Under the pieces are notes generated by a model. The model did no database searches. It saw only the letters and a program-made list of their open reading frames with translations, and was not told the DNA's origin. Positions 29,920 to 39,972 of a DNA stretch of 64,000 bases are shown piece after piece; positions within the stretch are counted from its first letter, which is position 1; each line of letters starts with the position of its first letter. Position numbers and translations under genes: made by a program. The DNA lies in the NCBI GenBank assembly GCA_963210315.1, contig OY723288.1, positions 1,736,001 to 1,800,000 on the forward strand, in the 5' to 3' direction. Source of the DNA: Rhynchopus euleeides. Lineage: Eukaryota > Euglenozoa > Diplonemea > Diplonemida > Diplonemidae.

Positions 29920-31689
29920 ATGTCACACACATACACGGTGGGCTTCTCCAAGCCGCACGGCGACCAGCTCCAGCAGCAGCACAGGGCACTCCAGCCGCGC
30001 GACGCCAACGCATCCATGCTGTCGCAGCCGATGCGCTTCGCCACCGGCATCCCTGGGTTTGGGGCACCCCCGACAGCACAGCCCTTTGCGCAGCACCTCA
30101 AGCCGCAGGTCAACGTGCAGCACCCTTTCGTGCCTGTGGGGCACCCTGCGCTAGACATGCCGCACGCACAGCCGGCGCACCTCCCGAACCCACCGATGCC
30201 TGCTGACGCGACGGCAAAAACATCGCGGCACATCAGGAAGCTGAACGGGACCCTCCCGGAGACGCTGAAGCTCCCACCCACTGCCGTGTTCACCGACGAG
30301 GGCGAGTGGGAGGAGACGGACCCCCACCGGCTGGCACAGCGGAAGAAGCAGCTGTGCTTCGGCAAGGTCACGGAGGGGTATAAGAACTATGTCGCGATGG
30401 TTCCCAAGGAGGAGCGGCAGGAGGGCAACGAGTGGCACCCGCACACGCCGCGGCTCAACCAGGTGTGCAGCAAGCGGAGCTGGGACTGCCAGGTGGGGCG
30501 GTGGCGCCGGTCCCTCCACAACTGGGACAACGCGCCGTCTGCAGAGGAGATGCGGAAGGCCCCGGAGGAGCTGCGGCCGTCCCGCGAGTACCAGCCGCTG
30601 CTGGTGATGGCGGCGCCCCCCGCCACCGCGGTGAAGAAGAAGCTCGTCAACCTGAAGTACACCATCAAGGGGGAGAGCATATGCCACCTGGCGGTGGTTG
30701 CCCTGCAGACCACCTACAGCGCCTTCCTCTCCAAGCTGGAGCCCAAGGTGGGGCGTGTGGCGTCCCTCCACTACGCCGACCAGGAGGGTGATGTCGTCGA
30801 GGTTGACGATGACTCCAGCCTGCGGGTCTACCTGGAACTGGTGTCCACGGCAACGCCGTCTCCGAAGCTGTGCGTCGAGACGCTGGCGCAGTCGCTGCAA
30901 CTCATCTCGCAAGCACTCTCGCAGGAGCAGAAGTACCGCCTCGCTGAGGTATGTGGGGTGGGGGTGGGAGGTGGAGCTTGTGTTGGTCTTGTGTGTCTTT
31001 GTGTGTGTGTGGGTGGTCACGTTTTTCGTGGGTGGAGGCCCTGTGCGGATCTTCACTGTGTGTGTCAGTGACAGTGGAGGAAGCACTAGCTCGCTCGGTG
31101 CGTCCTACACTAAACCAAAAAGATTAACGTGTGTGAGTGTGTGGGTGGCAACCAGTGGCCAAGGGGGTGTTGGCGTCCCCTGATGTCCCCTTGTTCTGTG
31201 GGATGGCCGTGGAGTTTGGTGAGAGGTGGTGGGGGGCGGGGAGGAGAAACACAGAACCACTGGGGGCCCTCGCTACCAGATGTGACTGAGTGAGAAAAAG
31301 TGAGTTCCAGCCCACTTCCCCTCACTGACTGACGAGCTGTGACGAGCTTTGACTGGTAGCGAGGGCCCCCACTGACACCCATTGCTACAGAGCCTGGCGA
31401 TCGATCTCGTCTCCGTGCGCCCCGCAACACCGACCCAGCAGCGCAAGCCCATTCCGGAGCTGATGGACTTGGTGACACCCACCCCTGAGGGTGAAGTATG
31501 TGATAGGGTCGGATGGCTCCTTGCGTTCAGCACCGTTGTTCTTCGGCCTCTTTTCCCCCCGCTACAACCAGCACACCCACACGCAAACACCCCCCCTCAC
31601 AGACACCGGCAATGGATGTCTACCGCGCAGTCATGAAGACCCCTGAAACTGAGAAATGCGCTGAACGGCGACGCTTGACCTTCCACTAG
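29920..31689 (+). CDS. SLBP: Histone stem-loop binding protein fused to PB1 domain
   Basis: Exons 29920-30948, 31391-31495 and 31603-31689, all phase 0 (donors GTATGT and GTATGT; acceptors CTACAG and CTCACAG), give 406 residues. Residues about 141-203 form an SLBP RNA-binding domain: RKKQLCFGK, EGYKNYVAMVPKEER, HPHTPR in place of the usual HPxTPNK, then KRSWDCQVGRWRRSLHNWD, matching the SRRSWDxQIxxWRxxLHxWD signature. SLBP binds the 3' stem-loop of replication-dependent histone mRNAs for processing and translation. Residues about 239-318 form a PB1 domain with a basic start (KKKLVNLKY) and an OPCA acidic loop (YADQEGDVVEVDDDSSLRVY). PB1 domains oligomerise or pair with other PB1 domains, and I know of no SLBP carrying one. 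The first intron holds a 109-bp fold-back element. Gene model quality is good. Confidence 0.85.
31262..31370. mobile_element. 109-bp fold-back MITE, copy 2 (in SLBP intron)
   Basis: Ends GGGGGCCCTCGCTACCA with exact reverse complement, 109 bp, flanked by ACT on both sides. It lies inside the first intron of the SLBP-PB1 gene, between the donor at 30949 and the acceptor at 31390. Confidence 0.85.
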
Positions 31690-32538
31690 ATACCCCCCCA
31701 CCCCACCCCACCCCCCGCCCCCGTCCCTTTCTACGGCGCATCATCGCCGCACTGCCCGTCATGTGTTTTGCTGTCGCAGCCTGGGGCTTCCCCCCTGAGG
31801 GTGGGGGGTTTTTTTTGCGGCGAAAAACACAAATGGGGTGCATTATTCTGACCGTTCTTTTTGCAGCTGGAGGGGGGCGGAAGGAGGTTTGCAAAAGCAA
31901 AAAGAAGTGTGTGTGTGACAGTGGAGGTGGCATCCGAGCAGTCTCGTTCGGTGCAACTTACACGGCAAACAGTAAGGTTGCAGTATAACATGTGTGTGGC
32001 GCATTGGGGATGTGACCGGCAACGGCAAGTGGCCTGCTGAGGGGCCCGACCAACCCAACACCTCCTTGCAGCCTCACAGGGAGTCTGTTGTGAGCAGGGG
32101 CGGAAGGTCGCTGAAATCGTTCAAACTTTGGCCAGAAGAACCCGAGACAGCGATACTCTCTTCCCCTTTCTCTCTCACCAGAGGAGGCTGCTATGAGGCA
32201 TGGGGATAAATTGCACAAGCTGTCGTTCAACTCGAATTGCACACGGAGGTGCCTTCGCGCCCTCCTCGACCCAGGCTTCTGAACCTGTTGGGTCGGGTGG
32301 GTTTCCTGTCCTCCACATCATCGTGGCATGTCACCAAGCAGCGCCACTCCCTAGACAAGGCGAGTGTGTGTTGAGGTGGGTGAACGACAGCAATTACGAT
32401 TTAGGTGCTACGGCCAACGCTTTGCCTTGTGTGAGTGGACCGCTGCCTCACTCTACACATCCCCCCCTCCCCCCCCACAACAAGAAGCGGCACCGCATGT
32501 TCTGTCCCGCATGCAATGTTTCGATCCCCCCCCCCTTA
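31690..32538. other. Intergenic, no gene seen
   Basis: C-rich tracts. The short repeat CAGGCTTCTGAACCTGTT (about 32273) recurs at about 36175. A motif like CAGTGGAGG followed by a CTCG-TCGGTGC block occurs at about 31070-31110 and 31920-31960, with a weaker match at about 47840-47875, suggesting an old short repeat. ORFs are small and overlapping. Confidence 0.35.
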
Positions 32539-34695
32539 GGGGGGGTCGAAAGCCCCGTTTTTTTGTCCCAAAATGGTGTTTTTCGACATAGCAGCCGCGG
32601 CCCTCTATTTGACCGTCTGACCCCCCAGAACCCACCATACCCCGGTTTTTGGGCCCTACTGGGGGGGGCTAAATAGAAGACCCCCCCCCTTCTAATAGGC
32701 GTATAAACGCTTTTTTTGGGGGGTTTTCAAAACCCAAAATTTTGGGCAATTTTTGCAGTGGGTGGCCAAATACAAGGGGGGGGGTCTTGTATTCGGCGGT
32801 CCGTGATTTTTCCTAATTTTGGTGAATTTTGCTCCAGGTGACCTCGTGGAATCGCGATTTTCGCCTTCCATTGCACTATTCGGAATCCGTGCGGATCGTG
32901 GTGGGGTCATTTTGTGGGTGGAGGTGCCAAGTGTCACTCATGAAATGTGGGCCTGATTTGGGTCCTGATAATGGGAGGATATTCCCAGGAGTCAGCCACC
33001 TGTGAGGACCCCCACACTGGTGTCCAAAACCCTATTCTTTTGAATATTTGGATTCCGTGCGAATCGCAGTGGGGTCATTTTGACCATGGGGTGCCTGTTA
33101 GGACTGGAAAAACAGGCTGAAAATTTGAAAATTGGCCAAAATTCACGGACCGCCGAATACAAGACCCCCCCCCTTGTATTCGGCCTAAAATTTTCTGGAT
33201 TTCGAATTTCCAGACCCCCCCCTTCTATTCGGCCACCCCCTTGTATTCGGCCACCCCCTTCTATTTAGCCCCCCCCAGTAGGAGTCCGATTTTCGGGCTC
33301 CCGAGCCCCGGAAAGTCGATTTTTGATGATGTCAATTTTTCCGTTCCCTATACTGCACCTCCGGGTCATGGCACGGACGCCTGCCACGGGCAGATAGTAA
33401 AACACTCTCATCCTGGGACGTCCGAGCGCACACCATCCTGCGGCTGTGATTTTCTGATGCAACCGCTCATCCGCGCCACAAACAACGTCGTATCCCAACG
33501 ATTCGGACAGTGAGAAGATGCCATCGAATACTGCCATCTGACACAGTCGTTGGGTGGCCTGCTGTTGAACTCGGAGCTGCCAGGAACAGGGAGGATGTCA
33601 TCATAGCCGACAGTGATGCATTAGTGTTGATGCCCTCATGAGAATGCTCTCTTAGAATGCAAGGCAGGTAAACTGTCCCGACTAAACACTTGCCACTGCT
33701 GCCGTTATCTGCGAAGCATTTCTCCTGTGGATGCAGACAGTCAAGGGAGGTGGAAGAGCGCAGCGAGTACCCAGCTGCAACGCAGAGCCCGAGCTTATCA
33801 TCAAGGTTCTCTTCTGGCGCTCAAGACCAGGGTCCTGTGGGACCTGGTCTCAGAACAGTGTCCGGGTATTTATGCTGCACGCGCCTTATGTAAATGACGA
33901 GTGCGCGGAACTGGCTAAAGACGCTGCGAAGGATATGCTCGGGACATTCAAGCGTCCTCCGTACGCTGAGGCGAGGAAGGGGATCAAGGAATCACACAGT
34001 GCAACTCTCGCAACAACCATTTCACAGAAGAAGTGCGCGGGCTTCGAATGCACGTCCTGAATAATCAGAAAGTCATTGCACGCCCTGCTCAGCAAGCCAT
34101 GAGCAAGTCGTGAGGGTTGGTTCGCAAACCCCCCTCCCGACAGAGGAGACCTTTCAACTTACAAAGAGTTCGTTGGCCAGACCAGCATCTCAGTGTCGGA
34201 GCAGTGGCCAGTTGTGCCGCCTGTCCCTTGCAGCCAAGCACCGCACACTGTGCAAGTTGATGACGGTTCCCACTCTGCATCAGTATGCATCTTTGCATGA
34301 TCTGGCAGTGTATACAGAGAAGGAGATGGTGGCTGCCCGCATTCAACAGTTTGGTGCGACGCTGGAGTGGGAAGAGGGTCGAAAGATGCAGGATTGGCAC
34401 CTATGGAGGGTCTTGAGGACGCAGGGGAGGAAGGGGTGGAGGAGGTCGAGAAAGTGGGCCTGCACATGGGCTGATAGTGGACTGGCGAACCCGTGCGTGA
34501 CCCTGAGGTGCAGTATAGGGAACAAAATTTTGACATCATCAAAAATCGACTTTCCGGGGCTCGGGAGCCCGAAAATCGGACTCCTAGGGCCCAAAAACCG
34601 GGGTATGGTGGGTTCTGGGGGGTCAGAAGGTCAAATAGAGGGCCGCGGCTGCTATGTCGAAAAACCCCATTTTGGGACAGGCTTTCGACCCGCCC
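32539..34695. mobile_element. TA/poly-C element Y3 with nested insertion
   Basis: Begins GGGGGGGTCGAAAGCC and ends GGCTTTCGACCCGCCC, with TA on both sides (32537-32538 and 34696-34697) and poly-C outside both TAs. Inverted arms of about 200 bp are easy to follow (GACATAGCAGCCGCGGCCCT, AGTCGATTTTTGATGATGTC). The left arm is split by a 620-bp insertion (32659-33278), while the right arm keeps the unbroken sequence. The central part holds ORFs 33731-34060 and 34110-34500 with some protein-like stretches (APYVNDECAELAKDAAKDML; LHDLAVYTEKEMVAARIQQF) but no domain I recognise. They could be remnants of an element-encoded or captured gene. Confidence 0.85.
32659..33278. mobile_element. 620-bp element nested in Y3, 21-bp perfect inverted repeats
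   Basis: Ends CTGGGGGGGGCTAAATAGAA(G) and its exact reverse complement. Flanked by TA (32657-32658 and 33279-33280). Removing the element and one TA leaves GGGCCCTAGGAGTCC, which is exactly the sequence in the opposite arm of Y3 near 34583-34597 (reverse complement). Inside are two diverged copies of a CCGTGCG-ATCG-GTGGGGTCATTTTG block, which also occurs in reverse complement near 62370-62405. Confidence 0.9.
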
Positions 34696-34697
34696 TA

Positions 34698-37330
34698 CCC
34701 CCCCCCCCTTCCCCCCCGGCCCTGTGCAGCCGCCTATTCGAGATAATCCCTTCCCCACCCCACCATCCCTTTTCCTCATTCCCACCCACCCCGCCACCCA
34801 TCTAGAGCCTGCCGTTGCTTGGCACGGCACATTCTTTTTCTTTTCTTTTCATTTTTTGCGCAGAACCAAGAAAAAAAACCCCGCGTTTTTTTAGGACACA
34901 CGCCAACAAAAGGGCACTGTGCGCTTAGATACAAAAAAATTCCCCCCCCCCCCCCCCATCCCCCCTCATCACGCGTCACGTTCTGCGTGCCTTCGTTGCC
35001 TCCCCCCGCCCCAGCCCATACCCCTCCACCCTGACCCTGTAGCGAAGCCAATCACCACCAACACTCCCCGCGGCACCCGGTGGCCCCCCCCCTCCGTTGC
35101 CATCCTCCCTCTCGTCCCGCCCCCATTAGATTTCCCCCATCGTCCCTCAGCACTTTCGTACTTCTTTATTTCAATTTGCTGGGTGTGTTTCCACCTCTTT
35201 TGACCTGAGTTTTCTTCCCGTGGGTCTTACTCACACCAGGCATCTCTCGGGTATATCAGGTGGAGGTTTTTTTAAGGCAGCTTCAGTTGTTCGCTCAGTA
35301 CACCCGTCAGCGAAACAGCGAGCGTACCTCGTGTGTGCTTGGTTGCTGAGTTTGCACGACCTGTGTGTGCTGCAGTGGAGACACACTAACAGCAGGTGTA
35401 GTTGGTGTCTTGCTCCGTGTGATCTTCACTCCACTCCACTCCTCCCATACCGCACTACTACAAAACGATTCACGAGCGGTGGAGGTGGTCAGCTGGATAT
35501 CGCATAAAGGGAGCAGGGGTGGTGCGTTCCACGTTGCTGCAAAGAAAATGTTTGATACCATTGGCATGTGCCAGGCTTCTCTCCGTCACCTTCGCATCCT
35601 CCGATTATGTCGATCCGCGCACCCTGCGCACCATAGGCAGTGGCGGTTGGATCGTCGTCTGCTTGTGTTCTGGGCTGAGCAGCAATGCGCTGTGTGTGTG
35701 TGTGTGTTGCAGCGGAGGTGTACTCGGCACGGCATTGATCAACGTGGGACAATTCGGTTCTGCCCTGCCACCACATCGCCCCCCCCCCCCCCCCCCACCC
35801 CACCATCCCTCCATCCCGAAGGATTTGGCACAGAATCTGTTGCAAGGCGTGATGGTTGTTTTTTTTTGAACCATAAATTGTAGATCGCTCCCCCCGCATC
35901 TCCCTTTTATTTCGCTTCCTTTTCCGATACACCGGTTTTCCGCGCAGCTGGCCAAGCAAAACTGGCCGCTGTGCCCCGCCTGTCTAGGTGATATCTGTCT
36001 GTCTCTATCTCTCTCTCTCTCCTCTCCAGGTGTAGTGCATGGGATGGGTGCACTCCCGTATCATCCAATAAAACATATCGAACATATCGTACAGAACCAA
36101 GCCGTGCAACACATGCAGGGGTCGCCGGGGTAAGGTGGTGATTATTCTGCACACCACACTAGGAGGAAGCACTCAGGCTTCTGAACCTGTTTTTTTGGCG
36201 TCGAAATCAGTTGTGCTGGCAGCCGCAACGTGTGGCGCGTGTGCACCATCCAAATCATCACCCCTCCCCCCCCTCCCCCTCTTTTTCATTCCAGGGCATA
36301 AATTATTCAACTGTTCCGGCATTATTCCCCCCCCCAAATCACCTCCTCTCTCAGCCCCCCTCCCTCTATCTATAGATTGCTTCCCCCCCTCCCCCTCCCC
36401 CCTTTTTGCTATTTGCCCTCTCCATTTCCCTCCCCGACGACCCTGGCGGCTCCCCACACCTCACTCCCCTCCCCCCTCCCGCACACGCAACACACACCCT
36501 GCCCTGCTCCGGCACAATCCAGGCATGGGGTGGATTTGGGTGTCGAGGGCGTCCGGTTGCCTTGTTCTGGATAGGGGAGTGGGTGCGTGGTGGTGGTGGA
36601 GGGGGTGTGGGGTGTGGTGGGAGGGGAGGAGGAGGCGTGAATGGGACCGATGGGGTATTTCCTCCTTTTTGGCTCGTCGACTGTCGGCACCACCAAAAAA
36701 AATCGAGAGAAAAAAAACCAGAGTCGTGAGGGGGCTCTCTTCTTCTGGAGCTATACGAACGAACATCGCGTATTCTCTGTTCCAAGAGCTCTTTCAGCTC
36801 GCGGGCTTTTGCCCGTCAAAACTTTACGTGTGTTCTGCACGCATTTTGAACAGGGGAGCGTGTCCTGCTCGGACTGATCCACATGCCTTGCCATTATCTC
36901 GATCTTTCGATTGGCGTGTGGCATCAAAGCAGACCCATTGGTGTTGAAGAGCCGCCCATGTACGAGGTTGTTGGAGGAGGAGGCGGCAGTGGGTTGCGGC
37001 ATGGAATGACAACAAAAACGTTGCCCTCTTCTTCTTTGCAACACGAGTGGCACACACACACAGCTCTGGTTGTCTTGTTAACGCTCCAGGCATGTTGGCC
37101 GTTGCAACAGGGTGTGCAGCAACATAACATCATCGGCAAAAAAAACACGAAACGAACGCGGGATTTTTGTTTGACTGCCGATACACAAGGATCGAAGAAA
37201 TCAGTGAGCCCCATGGGCAGGCCGCGATCAACAACTTTGAACGATTCCAACGGCTGTTGTCACATCATGCTGTGCAAAAGACATTTAAGAACACAAGGCT
37301 GCAAGCTGCCGGTTTCTAAACAAACCAGAG
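34698..37330. other. Intergenic, no convincing gene
   Basis: Rich in poly-C and CT tracts (34940-34960, 35770-35795, 36335-36410). The longest ORF (36135-36947) is Pro/Ser-rich with matching shadow ORFs on the opposite strand and no recognisable domain. Some stretches end in credible acceptors (35365 onward), but no exon chain could be built. Confidence 0.4.
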
Positions 37331-37439
37331 GGGGGCCTTCGCTACCAGTCACTGCTCGTCACAGCTCGTCAGTCAGTGAGGGGAAGTGGGCCGTGGCTCA
37401 CTTTTTCTCACTCAGTCACACTTGGTAGCGAAGGCCCCC
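37331..37439. mobile_element. 109-bp fold-back MITE, copy 3
   Basis: Ends GGGGGCCTTCGCTACCA with exact reverse complement, 109 bp, flanked by AGAG on both sides. Relative to the other copies its interior reads in the opposite orientation (the TCACTTTTTCTCACTCAGTC block lies at the right). Confidence 0.85.
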
Positions 37440-37699
37440 AGAGGCCAGCTTTCGGAGGGAGTGAGTGCCTCAGGTCCCCGATCACAGCGTTGCACTGTTC
37501 GCCTTGCCCGCTGCCACCACTTTTCCATTTCGCGGATTCTTGCCGATGGATCGACTGCTGGTTGCAGGATTCCCATCTGGAAGCGGGGTGACCAGCAGCC
37601 CTTTGATGAACCACATTAGGAGACACATCAACCCCCCAACCAACAGGCACTCAGTGTTACACCTCTTTTACACCAGACAGCAGACAACAGACAGGGAAG

Positions 37700-39370
37700 A
37701 TGGCAAGCGTGTTCGTTGCGGCGGTGGCGGCAGCTATTGTGTCCGGGCCAGGGACAGGGAGGCTGCTTGAAGTGACCACGCACCCCCTGCTCAGTTCGAG
37801 CTCCGTGGTGGTGGGGCCGGTGGGGAGCATCAACCTGGCGCTGATGGCGCACGGGGTGGAGGCGTGGCCGGACCTGATGGGTTCGCAGCTGCGCAACCCG
37901 CCGGCGTTCCTGGAGCTGCTGCCGCTCACGATCCCGCAGTGGCCGCTGTCTGCGGATTGCTTTTCCTTTCGCTGTACCGAGTGTGCGTGTGTGGCCCTCT
38001 GCGCAAACTCAGGCAGACGGGCCGCACCGCCCCCTGTGTGCGCGGATCCCCTCAAGGACGTTGATACAACCAGGTGCGGTTGCCCCATCCCACACCCCAC
38101 CCCTGGTGTGCGTGTGGCGCCCCCCCCCCCCCCCCCCCCCTTTGCGCCATCAACATCCCCAGCCCCTGCCGGTGGCGTTCACCACCCTCCACCCTCCACC
38201 ACCCCACCCCACCAGGTGCCACACGGCATGGAGGTCGTGGTGCACGACGCCCTGACAGGCGCCTCTGCCCCTATTGGGATTCTCCCTGATGACACCATAG
38301 GGGATGTGAAGCGACGCGTGGCCGCGGACCTGCTGGGCATCCCTGCTGCCGACATCCCACACACCTCCATCACCTTCACGCTGCACGGCACAGCGGACCA
38401 AGTTCCCCTCGGCGACGACGACACCCCCGTCGCCGACGCGCCGATCGGCGCGGGAGGCGACCTGGATGCCTCCTGCGAACGGCACAGGGTGCGCTCCCCA
38501 CACACATACACCGCCCCTGCCTCTGTCATGGCGCTGTCGCAGTCATCCATGCGCCTTGCCTTCGGCAACCAGCTGGGGGGGCGTGTCACGGTGTGGGACA
38601 CCTCGCAGGCCACCCAGGTGTGGGAGGGCTTTGTGGACCGCCGCCCAGCAGCCTCCGTTGCCTTCGACCCCCCCGCCGACGCCCTCGCCTCAGCACACGG
38701 GGGGAACGTGAGGGTCACGGGCCTGTCCAGGCCTGCCCACAGGCGGACGGCCCTCATCAAGCACGGCACGCCGGCAAACTCGGTTGCCTTCCTCAACAGC
38801 GGGGAGTGTGTTGTGACGTCTGCTGAGGACGGGCGTATCCGGGTGTGGGACATCGGGAGCAGGGCGCTGTGTGTCATGCTGCAGGGGCACGCCGGGGCGG
38901 TGTGGCAGGCGTGCGCGACGGCGTCGCGAGTCGTGTCATGCTCTTCGGATTGCACGGTGAGAGTGTGGAGTCTCGAGACTTGCGCCACAACCAGCACCCT
39001 CGAGGGGCACACGCGGGCCGTGAGGGACATCAGCATCAGCAGCTGCGAGAGACTTGCCGTATCTGCCTCTCTGGACAGAACCCTGCGGCTCTGGGACCTT
39101 GACCAGGCACAGTGTCTCCGTGTCTTCCGCACAGCCTCCCCGCTCCGCGCAGCGGTGATCGCCGACAACGGGCTGGTCGTGGCCCTGCCACGCGGGGGTG
39201 CCTCAGCACCGCTGTTCCGACACACCTCCGGGCGTGCCGTGGAGCCGACCCAGGAGGAGGAGGGGGGAGGCATCCCTGATATAGCAGAGCAGGTGGCCCT
39301 GTCGAAATGCGGAGTTTGGTTGTTTGCCCTGTGTGGAGACAGTGTCAAGGTGGTGCGGATTACCGAATGA
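37700..39370 (+). CDS. Ubiquitin-like plus WD40 repeat protein
   Basis: The ORF reads 556 codons from an ATG. Residues about 177-260 (EVVVHDALTGASAPIGILPD, DTIGDVKRRVAADLLGIPA, FTLHGTADQVPLGDDDTPV) look like a ubiquitin-like fold. From about 270 to the end there are WD40 repeats (GRVTVWDTSQ, GRIRVWDIGSRALCVMLQGH, CTVRVWSLETCATTSTLEGH, RTLRLWDLDQAQCLRVF), with at least five blades visible and the last ones degenerate. The N-terminal 130 residues are unlike either domain. A possible 108-bp intron (38108-38215, donor GGT|GTGCGT, acceptor CCACCAG) would remove a poly-Pro stretch coded by poly-C without changing frame. The product is probably a cytosolic scaffold. The exact role is not known, and the gene lies 600 bp upstream of the eEF2K gene on the same strand. 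Confidence 0.65.
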   Translation: MASVFVAAVAAAIVSGPGTGRLLEVTTHPLLSSSSVVVGPVGSINLALMAHGVEAWPDLMGSQLRNPPAFLELLPLTIPQWPLSADCFSFRCTECACVALCANSGRRAAPPPVCADPLKDVDTTRCGCPIPHPTPGVRVAPPPPPPPFAPSTSPAPAGGVHHPPPSTTPPHQVPHGMEVVVHDALTGASAPIGILPDDTIGDVKRRVAADLLGIPAADIPHTSITFTLHGTADQVPLGDDDTPVADAPIGAGGDLDASCERHRVRSPHTYTAPASVMALSQSSMRLAFGNQLGGRVTVWDTSQATQVWEGFVDRRPAASVAFDPPADALASAHGGNVRVTGLSRPAHRRTALIKHGTPANSVAFLNSGECVVTSAEDGRIRVWDIGSRALCVMLQGHAGAVWQACATASRVVSCSSDCTVRVWSLETCATTSTLEGHTRAVRDISISSCERLAVSASLDRTLRLWDLDQAQCLRVFRTASPLRAAVIADNGLVVALPRGGASAPLFRHTSGRAVEPTQEEEGGGIPDIAEQVALSKCGVWLFALCGDSVKVVRITE

Positions 39371-39972
39371 ACATCAGCACGTGCGTGGTGTTGTTGTTTT
39401 GGGGGGGCGGGGGGGGGGGGGGGGATCTTTGGCTGTTGGCATGGCTGCAACGGCCTGGCCTCTTCCGAGGAGTGGAAGTGCAGAATAAAAAAAATCAGGG
39501 TGCCCCCCCCCCCCCCCCGCAACACAGCTCTAGCCTTCGTCGTCTAGCCCTGGGAGGTGTGGGGGGTGGGGGCGGGGGGATAAGCAAAAACCCCTCACCA
39601 CACCGCAGCTGCCCCTAGGCGTGAGCTGTGTCTGTGTGTGCCTTCACAAAGCCTGGCTGAAGTGACACAGTTTGACAGTTTGACACACACACAGTGCCAC
39701 AGAGAGGGCCCCCCCCCCCCCCCCCCGAGTGTCGTCCCCGCCCCTTCCTGCCCCTGCTCTGCGCGAGCATCGCATCGCATCGCATCGCATCGTATCCTAT
39801 CCCAGGGTCTGACTGCGTTCAGACCAGGCGTCGTATTCATCTTGATCTCGGCCCCACCGCAGCCTGCCGAACTCGTGAAGAGGTCGGCTGTCTGTGATTC
39901 ACTTATCTTCTGATTCACTACCCCCCCTGCTCACGCAACGCACCGCATCGCCTCGCAGTGTCAGCCGCAAGG
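39371..39972. other. Intergenic; poly-C/G and GCATC microsatellite
   Basis: Poly-G (39400-39424), poly-C (39504-39518 and 39711-39726) and a pentanucleotide tract of about five to six GCATC units (about 39766-39795). It must include the 3' end of the WD40 gene and the promoter of the eEF2K gene. No motif is decisive. Confidence 0.5.

Noticed and set aside
36135-36947. 270-codon Pro/Ser-rich ORF
   Set aside because: Composition follows the surrounding C-rich DNA, the opposite strand is equally open, and there is no domain or splice context.
39766-39795. CRISPR-like short repeats (GCATC)n
   Set aside because: A simple pentanucleotide microsatellite without spacers, in a eukaryotic genome.
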